64,000 nucleotides of DNA from Actinomycetota bacterium. GTDB lineage: Bacteria > Actinomycetota > Thermoleophilia > Gaiellales > F1-60-MAGs149. The stretch is from the NCBI GenBank assembly GCA_016870485.1, contig VGBM01000006.1, positions 39,199 to 103,198 of the forward strand, read 5' to 3'. The position numbers and the translations under genes are program-made. Below the pieces are notes generated by a model. The model saw nothing but the letters and a program-made list of their open reading frames with translations. It did no database searches and was not told the DNA's origin. Positions 42,652 to 50,706 of this stretch are shown here, one piece after another (within the stretch, counting starts at the first letter, position 1; every line of letters begins with the position of its first letter).

Positions 42652-42833
42652 ACCGGAACCCCGATACCCCGCCCGCCCTCGGGCAGACCGCGCACGAGCT
42701 CGGCCAGGCGGTGGCAGCATGGGTCGTGGCGCACCAGCTGATCGTGTACGTGGTCCTCGGCATCCTCGCCTGGATCCTGGTCGCCCTCAACTACCCGCTC
42801 GAGTCGCTGACCCCGGTCTACGCCAACTACTAG
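42648..42833 (+). CDS. Small single-span membrane protein (DltX-like position)
   Basis: A 61-residue protein with one membrane helix (LIVYVVLGILAWILVAL), a soluble N-terminus of about 30 residues, and an aromatic C-terminal tail SLTPVYANY. It is translationally coupled to the MBOAT gene and followed by the SGNH gene after 7 bases. DltX in Firmicutes is a similar-sized one-span protein whose C-terminal tail contacts DltB and DltD. Homology is not demonstrable by eye; the analogy rests on size, topology and place. Confidence 0.65.
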   Translation: MNRNPDTPPALGQTAHELGQAVAAWVVAHQLIVYVVLGILAWILVALNYPLESLTPVYANY

Positions 42834-42840
42834 CGCGCCG

Positions 42841-43875
42841 ATGAGTCCCCGCCACCGCCGTCTGATCCAGCTGGTCTGCGCGCTCGCGCTCCTCGCCGGC
42901 CTTGGCGGGATCTTCGCGCTCGTGGCGTGGTCCGACCAGCCGCAGGTGCGCTACGCGTCCCTGCGCTGCATCTACCGCGAGATCTACTGGGAGCGCGGCC
43001 CCGTCGACATCGTCGTGGTCGGCACGTCGCGCACGAAGTGGGGCGTCTCGCCGGAGACGGTGTCCGCGTTCGCCGCGCCCGACGCGGACCCGCCGGCCGT
43101 CGTCCTCAACGTCTCGCGCAGCTGGCGCGGCACCAACCAGATGCTCCAGCAGCTCGTCGACGTGCAGGCGGAGCGCGGGATCACGAAGGCGATCGTCGTC
43201 GAGTACTCGCGCGAGGGCGACGTGGTCGCCACCTCCAGGCGCTACTACGACTACTACCCCGATCACGCCGCCGTGGTGCCGGTCTCGACCTTCCGCGAGG
43301 ACCACGCGTTCAAGCCCCGCGAGCCGGCGTACCTCCTGGCCCGCGACCTGCTCGACCTCGGCCAGGAGCGCGTCGACTACGCGCTCGACCGGCTGCTGAC
43401 GGGCAAGTACGAGAAGAACACCGTGGTCCCCGTCGACGAGCGGCCCGCGGGGGACTCGGGCGGCTGCACCGGCAAGGACCGCCCGTTGCGCCAGAAGCAC
43501 CTCGACGACTGGGCGGCGCGCACCACGAAGCGGCTCGGGCCGTGGGAGGGGCGCGACCCCGTGGGCTACCCGTTCGGGGCGGTCAACAACGACGCCCAGC
43601 GCGAGTCGATCCGCCGTATCGTGGCGTTCGGGGCGGAGCACGGCGTCGCCGTCTTCTTCGTGCTGATGCCCCGCTACTACGACTCGCCGACGAAGCAGGC
43701 GTACCTCGACCGCTTCGAGCGGGAGTTCGGGGCGCCCCTGCTCGCGCCGCCCGAGGAGGTGCTGCGCGAGCTCAACGACGGGGGCTACTCGGACCCCAAC
43801 CACCTCTGGGAGAAGGGCCGGCTGGCCTACTCGGAGTGGCTCGGCGGGGAGATCGCCCGCCGCCCGGGCGGCTAG
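42841..43875 (+). CDS. SGNH-hydrolase-like membrane-anchored protein (DltD/AlgX-like), paralogue 2
   Basis: A 344-residue protein with an N-terminal membrane anchor (LVCALALLAGLGGIFALVAW) and an extracytoplasmic domain. VVVGTSRTKWGVSP places the block-I Ser at about residue 63, and YSDPNHLWEKGRLAY places Asp and His near 318 and 321, completing an SGNH-type triad. It is the last gene of the ACP-MBOAT-small protein-SGNH unit, in the role DltD has in D-alanylation. It is homologous to the divergent gene at 39218. Its TAG shares a CTAG with the convergent peptidase gene. Confidence 0.8.
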   Translation: MSPRHRRLIQLVCALALLAGLGGIFALVAWSDQPQVRYASLRCIYREIYWERGPVDIVVVGTSRTKWGVSPETVSAFAAPDADPPAVVLNVSRSWRGTNQMLQQLVDVQAERGITKAIVVEYSREGDVVATSRRYYDYYPDHAAVVPVSTFREDHAFKPREPAYLLARDLLDLGQERVDYALDRLLTGKYEKNTVVPVDERPAGDSGGCTGKDRPLRQKHLDDWAARTTKRLGPWEGRDPVGYPFGAVNNDAQRESIRRIVAFGAEHGVAVFFVLMPRYYDSPTKQAYLDRFEREFGAPLLAPPEEVLRELNDGGYSDPNHLWEKGRLAYSEWLGGEIARRPGG

Positions 43876-45410
43876 CGGCGCCCGCGCCGCCCGCGCTCGA
43901 GCGGGGCGTAGGGGTCGACGGTGGCGTGGCTGCAGAACGTCCGCCGCTCGGCGGGCGCGCGCAGCCCGACGAAGAAGCGCCGGTACGCGGCCTCGACGCA
44001 GTCGTTGCCGCGGCCCCACATCACGTGCGCGCCGCCGCGGGTGGTCAGGAGGTAGCCGTCGGCGAGCCGCGCGGCGACGTCGCGGGCCTGGTCCATCGGG
44101 GTGATCGGGTCGGCCGTCGCGTTGGCGACGAGGACGGGCACGCCGGGCAGGACGAGCGGCGCCGGGCGCTCGGGCCCGGGCTCCGGGGCGGGCCACCAGA
44201 CGCAGGCGTAGTCGCTCTGCGCGGTCGACCAGCCGATCAGCGGGTAGCGCGCGCCGACGGCGTCGGCCTCGGCGAGGAAGGCCGCGCTGCGCTCGGGCGG
44301 GGTGCCGTCGTAGTAGCGGTAGTCGCGGCAGTCGACGCCGAAGTAGACGGCGTCGGACCACGCGGGGTCGGGGGCCGGCTCGAGGGTCGAGGGGTCGAGG
44401 CCCGCGTTGATGTAGGCGGTCTCGAGCAGCGGCCAGCGGTCGCCGCGGCGCGCGTCGGCGAGGGACCCGAGCAGGGCCGCCCGGCTCGCGGGGCTGTACA
44501 GCGACGCGCTGACGGCGACCGCGAGGAGGTCGCGGGTCAGCTGGCGGGTGACGGCGGGCCGCGTGCCCGGCACCCGCACGGGCAGGGGCCCGCGCTCGAG
44601 CCGCGCGAGCAGGCGCTCGTAGAACCCGAGCGGGTCGCCGCCGAGGTCGCGGCGGCAGCCCGTGCGCGTGCCGCAGATGCGCAGCGTGTCGCCGAGGACG
44701 CGCTCGAAGGCGGCCGACGCGCTGGCCCAGAACTGCGGCCCCGTGAGGGTGAGGTCGACGACCCCGTCGATCGCCATCCGCCGCACGGGCCCGGGGTGGG
44801 CCGCCGCGTAGGTCTGCACGTACTGCGTGCCGTACGACTCGCCGTAGAGGTAGACCTCCGGCTCGTCGAGGGCGACGCGCAGGGCCTCGAGGTCCTCGAC
44901 CGCCTGCGCGGTGCCCATGTAGGGCAGGAGACGCCGGGAGCGCAGCTCGGCAGTGCAGTTGGCCGCGAACGCCTGGCCGGCGCGGGCGGTGTCGGCCTCG
45001 CTGAGAACGGCGCGCGCCGTCGCCTGCGGGCAGGCCAGGCCGCCGCTGCGGCCCATGCCGCGCTGGTCGAAGTAGACGAGGTCGTACACGCGCAGCATCC
45101 GTGGGGGCAGCGACTCCGTGTAGGACTCGGCCACCGCGATGCCGCTCGAGCCCGGGCCGCCCGTCGCCGTCACGAACAGCCCGCGGCTCGCCCCGTCGGC
45201 GGGCCGCACCGCGAAGACGACCCGGGTCGTGCGGGTGTCCGCGGGGTCGAAGTGGTCGAGGGGGACGGTCAGCGTGACGCAGACGAACTCGCTGCCCGCG
45301 CTGCAGGGCCTGCCGCCGAGCCGCTCGAGGCGGTCGGCCGTCGCCGCGGCCGCGGGCGCGGCGACGAGCAGGAGCGCGGCGGTTAGCGCGAGGGCGAGGC
45401 GGTGGAGCAC
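43872..45410 (-). CDS. Secreted alpha/beta-hydrolase, tripeptidyl aminopeptidase family
   Basis: A 512-residue exported hydrolase. It has a signal peptide ending AAPAAAATA and a TAP-like arrangement. The nucleophile lies in YLYGESYGTQYVQTYAA (GESYG), the acid in ATADPITPMDQARDV, and the His in RGGAHVMWGRGNDCVE. The family removes N-terminal peptides or amino acids outside the cell. A single gene with a TAAAGT element 6 bases before its GTG start. Substrate unknown. Confidence 0.9.
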   Translation of the reverse strand: MLHRLALALTAALLLVAAPAAAATADRLERLGGRPCSAGSEFVCVTLTVPLDHFDPADTRTTRVVFAVRPADGASRGLFVTATGGPGSSGIAVAESYTESLPPRMLRVYDLVYFDQRGMGRSGGLACPQATARAVLSEADTARAGQAFAANCTAELRSRRLLPYMGTAQAVEDLEALRVALDEPEVYLYGESYGTQYVQTYAAAHPGPVRRMAIDGVVDLTLTGPQFWASASAAFERVLGDTLRICGTRTGCRRDLGGDPLGFYERLLARLERGPLPVRVPGTRPAVTRQLTRDLLAVAVSASLYSPASRAALLGSLADARRGDRWPLLETAYINAGLDPSTLEPAPDPAWSDAVYFGVDCRDYRYYDGTPPERSAAFLAEADAVGARYPLIGWSTAQSDYACVWWPAPEPGPERPAPLVLPGVPVLVANATADPITPMDQARDVAARLADGYLLTTRGGAHVMWGRGNDCVEAAYRRFFVGLRAPAERRTFCSHATVDPYAPLERGRRGRR

Positions 45411-45416
45411 CGCCCC

Positions 45417-45422
45417 ACTTTA
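45417..45422 (-). promoter_or_regulatory. -10 element TAAAGT of the peptidase gene
   Basis: Minus-strand TAAAGT lies 6 bases before GTG 45410; leaderless spacing. Confidence 0.55.
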
Positions 45423-45451
45423 GGCGAGCGCGCGCCCCGGGCGCCGCGGGG

Positions 45452-45457
45452 TATCGT
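45452..45457 (+). promoter_or_regulatory. -10 element TATCGT of the MFS gene
   Basis: TATCGT lies 6 bases before GTG 45464; leaderless spacing. Confidence 0.55.
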
Positions 45458-45463
45458 CACGGC

Positions 45464-46966
45464 GTGGAGGGGTCGACCGCGCACGGCAGCCGCTGGCTCT
45501 CGCTCGTCGGCATCTGCGCCGTCACGGCGCTCGTCTGGACGACCGCGTCCGACATCTCGCTGGCCCTGCCGACGATCGCGCGCGAGCTCGGCGGCACGAT
45601 GGACGACCTCCAGTGGGCGGTCAACGGCTACTTCCTCGCCGGCTCCCTGATCATCGTCGGCGGCAAGCTGGGCGACGTCTTCGGGCGGCGGCTGATCTTC
45701 GCGCTCGGGACGCTCCTGATCATCGCGGGGTCGGTCGTCGCCGGCCTCGCGCAGGGCGTGCCGATGCTGATCGCCGGGCGCGTGATCGAGGGCGTCGGGG
45801 CGGCGCTGATCCTGCCGACGGCACTGGCGATCGTGGCGGTCACCTTCACGGGGCGCGAGCGCGACACCGCGATCGGCGCGTGGATCGCGACCTGCTGGGG
45901 CGCGCAGGCCCTCGGGCCGCTCGTCGGCGGGCTCCTGATCGCCGTCCTGTCGTGGCAGTGGATCTTCTGGATCAACCTGCCGATCGCGGCCGTCGCGCTC
46001 CTGATCGTGTGGCGCGCCACGCCGGAGACGCGCGAGGGGGGCGCCGAGCGCTGGGTCGACATCCCGGGTGCCGTCACCCTCGTGGGCGCGATCGGGCTCG
46101 TCTCGTACGGCCTCGTCAAGGTCGACACGTACACGCCCCGCGAGCTCGGCGGCATCTTCGCCGTCGCGGTCGCCCTGCTCGTGGCGTTCGTGATCTGGGA
46201 GCGTCGCGCCGCGAACCCCGTCGTCCAGCTCGCGATCTTCCGGCGGGCGCGCTTCGACGGGGCCGTCCTCGCCAACCTGATCGCCAACATCGTGTTCGGA
46301 GCCGTGATCTTCTTCATGGCGCTCTACCTGCAGGTCGTGGAGGGCCGGTCGCCGCTCGTCGCGGGGGCGCTGCTCCTGCCCGCCACGATCCCGATCCTCC
46401 TGCTCAACCCGATCGGCACGCGGATCGGGCGCCGCCACGGGCCGTGGCTGCCGACCGCGGTCGGGATGGGGCTCCTCGCCCTCGGCTGCGCGCTCCTCCT
46501 CGACCTCGCCGGCGGCTACGGGCAGCTGCTCGCGCCGTTCGTCCTGATCGGCGCCGGCATCGGCCTCCAGATCACGCCCTGCGCGGCCGTCGCCGTCGAG
46601 GACCCCGACGGCGCGGGCGAGGGTGTGGCCTCCGGCGTCTACAAGGCCTCGAGCATGATCGGGGGCTCGCTCGGGGTCGCCCTCGGGACGGCGATCTTCC
46701 AGACGCGGGCGCGCTACGAGCTCGAGCGGCTGCTCGCGATCGACGATCCGTTCGACGAGCGGATCGGCCGCTTCCTCGACGTCCTCACGGGCAGCGTCAG
46801 CATCGGCGACCTCGCAGTGCCCGCCGGCGTGGACGCCCAGGCGGTCGTCGCGAAGGCGTTTGACGTCGCCGTGGCCTTCGCGATGCTGCCGATGGTCCTG
46901 TTCGCGGTGATCGGGGTCGGCGTGGCCTTCCTGCTGCGGGGCCGCTCCCCCGACGCGTCGTCCTGA
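45464..46966 (+). CDS. MFS transporter, DHA2 (14-span) drug exporter type
   Basis: A 500-residue, fourteen-span transporter of the EmrB/QacA (DHA2) family. DISLALPTIARELGGTMDDL and the antiporter motif C-like RVIEGVGAALILPTALAI are characteristic, and GKLGDVFGRRLIFALG is motif A. It should export hydrophobic or cationic compounds using the proton gradient. The substrate is unknown. It has its own promoter and converges on the cupredoxin gene. Confidence 0.9.
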   Translation: MEGSTAHGSRWLSLVGICAVTALVWTTASDISLALPTIARELGGTMDDLQWAVNGYFLAGSLIIVGGKLGDVFGRRLIFALGTLLIIAGSVVAGLAQGVPMLIAGRVIEGVGAALILPTALAIVAVTFTGRERDTAIGAWIATCWGAQALGPLVGGLLIAVLSWQWIFWINLPIAAVALLIVWRATPETREGGAERWVDIPGAVTLVGAIGLVSYGLVKVDTYTPRELGGIFAVAVALLVAFVIWERRAANPVVQLAIFRRARFDGAVLANLIANIVFGAVIFFMALYLQVVEGRSPLVAGALLLPATIPILLLNPIGTRIGRRHGPWLPTAVGMGLLALGCALLLDLAGGYGQLLAPFVLIGAGIGLQITPCAAVAVEDPDGAGEGVASGVYKASSMIGGSLGVALGTAIFQTRARYELERLLAIDDPFDERIGRFLDVLTGSVSIGDLAVPAGVDAQAVVAKAFDVAVAFAMLPMVLFAVIGVGVAFLLRGRSPDASS

Positions 46967-46972
46967 GCCGCG

Positions 46973-47317
46973 CTACTTGACGGTGAAGGAGCCCTTCATC
47001 GTCGGGTGCGGCGTGCAGACGTACGTGTAGGTGCCCTTCTTCAGGGTCACCGTCGCCGTCTTCGTGCCGGCGAAGTTGAGGCCGGTGATCTCCTTGTTGA
47101 CGCCCGGGCCCTGCAGCACGAAGTTGTGCATCGTGGCCTTGTCGACGACGGTGATCGCGTAGCGGCCCGGCTTGAGGCTCGTGACCTTCTTGCCCTTCTG
47201 GGTCAGCGTGATCGTGAAGCCCGGGCCGACCGTGCCCTGGAGCTTGGTCTGGGCGGCCGCGGGGGCGGTGGCCACGAGCAGGACGAGGAGGGCGGCGGGG
47301 AGGATGAGAAGCTTCAT
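46973..47317 (-). CDS. Cupredoxin (plastocyanin-like blue copper protein)
   Basis: A 114-residue secreted protein with a signal peptide (LILPAALLVLLVATAPAAA). The type-1 copper ligands are visible: His in ATMHNFVLQGPG, and Cys, His and Met in VCTPHPTMKGSF. It should carry one electron outside the membrane. The partner is unknown; small cupredoxins can serve amine dehydrogenases or copper oxidases, neither of which is in the window. An AAGGAA ribosome-binding site precedes the ATG. The first gene of a cluster that continues with a membrane protein on the same strand. Confidence 0.87.
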   Translation of the reverse strand: MKLLILPAALLVLLVATAPAAAQTKLQGTVGPGFTITLTQKGKKVTSLKPGRYAITVVDKATMHNFVLQGPGVNKEITGLNFAGTKTATVTLKKGTYTYVCTPHPTMKGSFTVK

Positions 47318-47349
47318 GGCTGTTCCTTCGCGGACGGCGGCGCTTCGGT

Positions 47350-48024
47350 CTACGTCCCGGCCCCGGACCAGCGCCGCGCCAGCCGGTCGATCCCGATCAG
47401 CGCGAAGCAGATCGCGATCCCGAAGACCAGGATCACGAGCGTGTTGACGAGCGCCATCGGGTAGCCGAGGTCGACGACGTTGATGAAGCCGTACGGGTAC
47501 GCCTCGATGATCGCGCCGCGCGCGTAGGTGTAGGCCAGCCACACGACCGGGATGATCAGGGCGGCCGGGATCAGCCCGCGCTCGAGCCAGCCGCGCGGGC
47601 CGAACACCGCGAACGCGAGCACGGCGAGGGGGGGCGTCAGGTAGTGCTGGAGCGCGTTCGCGAGCGACTCCGCCGCGTCCATCGGCGGGGCGACGGGGGC
47701 GAGGACCGCGGCGTAGACGATGCCGGTCACGGAGATCATCAGGAGCGCGTCGAGCAGGAGCACACGGAACGTCCGGCTCGGCGGGCCGGGGCGCAGCGCG
47801 AGCAGCCCGACCACGACCACGACGAGCACGATGCTCCAGTGCGTGAAGTAGGAGAGCCAGTCGGCCACGCGGCCGAGCGTGTCGCTCTCGCCGAACAGCC
47901 CCGGGTCGGCCGGCGGGAAGCTGCCCGGGTCGGTGATCGTCAGGGCCATCGACAGCACGAGGCCCGCCAGGCCGACGAGGGCGACGAGCCCGAAGGCCGC
48001 ACGGGCGAGGGGCGACGGGGCCAT
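47350..48024 (-). CDS. Pr6Pr-like polytopic membrane protein
   Basis: A 224-residue membrane protein with six or seven spans, matching the actinobacterial Pr6Pr family: YFTHWSIVLVVVVVGLLAL, a central VTGIVYAAVLAPVAPP and a C-terminal YPYGFINVVDLGYPMAL signature. Function unknown. The ATG at 48024 has a TAGAAT element 7 bases upstream. It lies directly upstream of the cupredoxin gene. Confidence 0.8.
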   Translation of the reverse strand: MAPSPLARAAFGLVALVGLAGLVLSMALTITDPGSFPPADPGLFGESDTLGRVADWLSYFTHWSIVLVVVVVGLLALRPGPPSRTFRVLLLDALLMISVTGIVYAAVLAPVAPPMDAAESLANALQHYLTPPLAVLAFAVFGPRGWLERGLIPAALIIPVVWLAYTYARGAIIEAYPYGFINVVDLGYPMALVNTLVILVFGIAICFALIGIDRLARRWSGAGT

Positions 48025-48031
48025 GGCGGCG

Positions 48032-48037
48032 ATTCTA
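48032..48037 (-). promoter_or_regulatory. -10 element TAGAAT of the Pr6Pr-like gene
   Basis: Minus-strand TAGAAT lies 7 bases before ATG 48024; leaderless spacing. Confidence 0.55.
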
Positions 48038-48062
48038 CGCCGCCATGGCCCCGGCTCCCGGC

Positions 48063-49034
48063 TCAGCGGTGGCGGCGGCTCGGGCGCGCGATGCGGCCGC
48101 GCTGCTCGAGCGCGGTCGGCCCGTCTCCGTGCCGCGTGTACGCGGACAGCTGGATCAGCTCGCCGTCGAGGACGAGCGCGGAGCCGCTGACCGCCGGGCC
48201 GTGCAGGCGCTGGTCCTCGCCGCGGCCGGGGCTCGGCCGGCTCGTGCGGCCCGCCGCGATGACGCGCTCGACGAAGCGGTCGACGAGGTCCTGCGGGGTC
48301 GGGTCGTCGGCGAGGTGGCGGACCCCGTCGAGCAGATAGCCGCGTCGCAGCTTCGGCCACAGTGCGGCCCAGGCGTCGGGCCGCGACACGAGGTCGAGGC
48401 AGAGCCCGTCGCCGAGCGCGAGGATCGCGCCGCACTGGCCCTCGACGAGGGCGAACGCGTCGGCGACCGCGTCGATGCGGTCGCGCTGGGCCTCGTGCAC
48501 GTCGGCGATCGCCCGGGTCGCGGCGTGCGCCCCGGTCTCGTGGATGCGCTCGTCGATCTCCCGCCAGACGGCGCTCTGGGCGACGCCCTGGGCGAGCGGG
48601 GCGTGCTCGAGGGCCGCGGCCTTGCGGCGGCGGCTCTCGGGGTGGCTGACCCGGTCGGCGGCCGTGAAGCCGCCCGCCGGGCCGTGCCAGCGACCGGCCT
48701 CGACGCAGGCGACGGGGATCGGGTGGGCGGCGCCGGCGGCGACGAGGATGGAGGCCTCGAGCACGCGGTTCTGCTTGGCCCCCACGACCTCCTCGCCGTC
48801 GTAGAGGAGCACGTCGCGGTCAAGCGGGTTGCCGACGAGGAGCTCGGGCACGTGCCCGGCGTCGCCGACCTCGGTGATCGTGAAGCCCCGCGGCAGTGCC
48901 GCGTCGAGCGTCAGGTAGTCGGCCCGGGGCGGGGCCGTCGCGAGGAGCGGCACGACGGTGATGCCGCCGTGGGTCTGCGGGCGACCGGGCGCGAGGGTGA
49001 TCGCGGTCGGGTCGGGGGCCAGGGCGGCGTCCAT
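48063..49034 (-). CDS. ARPP-1 domain protein (ARG/rhodanese/phosphatase-superfamily-associated)
   Basis: A 323-residue soluble protein matching the ARPP-1 domain: LLVGNPLDRDVLLYDGEEVV, GAKQNRVLEASILVAAG and PVACVEAGRWHG lie in the first half. The family is found near stress and envelope proteins but no biochemical role is established. The start at ATG 49034 has a GGAG site about 10 bases upstream. It is followed by no obvious partner gene. Confidence 0.8.
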   Translation of the reverse strand: MDAALAPDPTAITLAPGRPQTHGGITVVPLLATAPPRADYLTLDAALPRGFTITEVGDAGHVPELLVGNPLDRDVLLYDGEEVVGAKQNRVLEASILVAAGAAHPIPVACVEAGRWHGPAGGFTAADRVSHPESRRRKAAALEHAPLAQGVAQSAVWREIDERIHETGAHAATRAIADVHEAQRDRIDAVADAFALVEGQCGAILALGDGLCLDLVSRPDAWAALWPKLRRGYLLDGVRHLADDPTPQDLVDRFVERVIAAGRTSRPSPGRGEDQRLHGPAVSGSALVLDGELIQLSAYTRHGDGPTALEQRGRIARPSRRHR

Positions 49035-49087
49035 GTCGTCTGCTCCGTGTCGGGTGCACGGGGGAGTCGGCTCGGCGCGGGCGCCCC

Positions 49088-49525
49088 TTATGCGGCGGCG
49101 GGGGCGGGCGCGGGCGGGCGCACGAGACGCAGGAGGTCGCAGGCCCCGGCCACCCACCAGGCGGCCATGAAGGAGACGCACCAGATGCAGACGTTGCCGT
49201 CGAAGTGCGCCTGCTCGACGTAGCGCAGGTAGATCGTGAAGATCGCCCCGACGAGGAACAGGACGAGGCTGATCGCCCGCACCGGCTGCACCCGCCACGG
49301 GGTCAGGGCGAGGAGCACGGTGGCGGCGGTCAGCCCGATGTAGGCGAGCGGGATGCCGGCGATGAAGCCCCACTGCGAGTAGAGGGCCGCCGCGCAGCCG
49401 CCGCCCGCCGTGCACGGCGGGATCTGGTTCTGCGCCTTCATCCAGGTCAGGTACCCGGCGATCGCCACGGCGACGAGGAGCGCAAGGGCCTGGAGGAGGG
49501 TGAGGAGGCGGCGGTCGATCTGCAT
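49088..49525 (-). CDS. Vitamin K epoxide reductase (VKOR) family protein
   Basis: A 145-residue, four-span membrane protein. The redox motif CIWC (near residue 113, in GNVCIWCVSF) and the loop cysteine pair in PPCTAGGGCAAALYSQWG match bacterial VKOR. It would re-oxidise a periplasmic thiol oxidase using quinones, supporting disulfide formation in exported proteins. The thioredoxin pair at 34831-35711 works in the same compartment. A TACCCT element lies 7 bases before its ATG. Confidence 0.92.
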   Translation of the reverse strand: MQIDRRLLTLLQALALLVAVAIAGYLTWMKAQNQIPPCTAGGGCAAALYSQWGFIAGIPLAYIGLTAATVLLALTPWRVQPVRAISLVLFLVGAIFTIYLRYVEQAHFDGNVCIWCVSFMAAWWVAGACDLLRLVRPPAPAPAAA

Positions 49526-49532
49526 CGCCCCA

Positions 49533-49538
49533 AGGGTA
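49533..49538 (-). promoter_or_regulatory. -10 element TACCCT of the VKOR gene
   Basis: Minus-strand TACCCT lies 7 bases before ATG 49525; leaderless spacing. Confidence 0.5.
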
Positions 49539-49571
49539 GCGCTGCGCCGGTGCCGGGAATGCGCGCCCCGC

Positions 49572-49577
49572 TACAGT
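49572..49577 (+). promoter_or_regulatory. -10 element TACAGT of the alcohol dehydrogenase gene
   Basis: TACAGT lies 6 bases before ATG 49584; leaderless spacing. It argues against the longer open frame upstream. Confidence 0.55.
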
Positions 49578-49583
49578 CCCCGC

Positions 49584-50690
49584 ATGCGTATCCGCGCCGC
49601 CGTCCTCGAGGAGTTCGGCCAGCCGCTCGTCGTCCAGGAGGTCGACCTCGCCGAGCCGGGTCCCGGCGAGGTGCTGGTGCGGCTCGCCGCGTGCGGGGTC
49701 TGCCACACCGACCTCTACACGGCCTCCGGTGCCGACCCCACGGGCTACGCGCCGTGCGTTCTCGGCCATGAGGGCGCAGGCGTGGTCGAACGGGTCGGCG
49801 CCGACGTCACGCTGGTGCGGCCCGGCGACCACGTGATCACGCTCTTCGCGCCCGAGTGCGGCGCGTGCGTGCACTGCCGGAGCCCCCGCACGAACCGCTG
49901 CATCGCGATCCGCGACGCGCAGGGGCGCGGCTACCTGCCGGACGGCACGGCGCGCCTCTCCCGCAGCGGCGACGAGCTGCGCCACTTCATGGGCACGTCG
50001 ACCTTCGCCGAGTACACCGTGATGCCGGAGATCGCGCTCGCGAAGGTGTCGCCCGAGGCGCCCCTCGACGGCTGCGCGCCGTTCGCGTGCGGGCTCTCGA
50101 CGGGCATCGGCGCGGCCCTCTACACGGCCGGGGTCGAGCCGGGCTCGACCGTCGCGGTGTTCGGCTGCGGCCTGGTCGGCCTCGGCGCCGTCATCGGCGC
50201 GCGCCTCGCGGGCGCCGAGCGGATCATCGCCGTCGACCTCGCCGACGGGCGCCTCGCCGACGCCCGCCACCACGGCGCGACCGACGCCATCACCGGCGGC
50301 CCCGACGCCGTCGACTGGATCCGGGAGCAGACCGGCGGCTACGGCGCCGACTACACCTTCGAGGCGACCGGCAACGTCGCGGTCATGCGCCAGGCGGTCG
50401 AAAGCGCGCGCGAGGCGTGGGGCATCGCCACGATGTGCGGCGTCGCCGGCAAGGGCGAGCTGCTCGAGGTGATCCCGCGCTTCTTGATCACCGGCCGGCG
50501 CGTCACGGGGTCCTCGTTCGGCGGGGTCAAGGGCCGCACGCAGGTGCCGCTCCTCGTCGACCGCTGGCTGGCCGGCGAGATCGACGTCGACGCGCTCCTG
50601 TCGCACCGGATCACCCTCGACGAGGTCAACCGCGGCTTCGAGCTGATGGAGGCCCAGGACGGCATCCGCAGCGTGATCGCCTTCGCCTGA
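49584..50690 (+). CDS. Zinc-dependent alcohol dehydrogenase, class III (S-hydroxymethyl-thiol/formaldehyde dehydrogenase) type
   Basis: A 368-residue medium-chain dehydrogenase. Catalytic zinc ligands are Cys in ACGVCHTDL and His in LGHEGAGVVERVG; the four structural-zinc cysteines are in PECGACVHCRSPRTNRC. The NAD site is VAVFGCGLVGLGAV. The overall pattern matches class III enzymes that oxidise S-(hydroxymethyl)glutathione or -mycothiol. In an actinobacterium the thiol would be mycothiol. A formaldehyde role fits the region but other alcohols are possible. A mechanosensitive channel gene follows after 16 bases. Confidence 0.88.
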   Translation: MRIRAAVLEEFGQPLVVQEVDLAEPGPGEVLVRLAACGVCHTDLYTASGADPTGYAPCVLGHEGAGVVERVGADVTLVRPGDHVITLFAPECGACVHCRSPRTNRCIAIRDAQGRGYLPDGTARLSRSGDELRHFMGTSTFAEYTVMPEIALAKVSPEAPLDGCAPFACGLSTGIGAALYTAGVEPGSTVAVFGCGLVGLGAVIGARLAGAERIIAVDLADGRLADARHHGATDAITGGPDAVDWIREQTGGYGADYTFEATGNVAVMRQAVESAREAWGIATMCGVAGKGELLEVIPRFLITGRRVTGSSFGGVKGRTQVPLLVDRWLAGEIDVDALLSHRITLDEVNRGFELMEAQDGIRSVIAFA

Positions 50691-50706
50691 CGCCGCCCCG
50701 ACGACC

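Noticed and set aside
40511..43875. Calling the operon a true dltABCD locus
   Set aside because: There is no DltA-type adenylating enzyme and the first gene is unrelated; only a dlt-like arrangement is supported.
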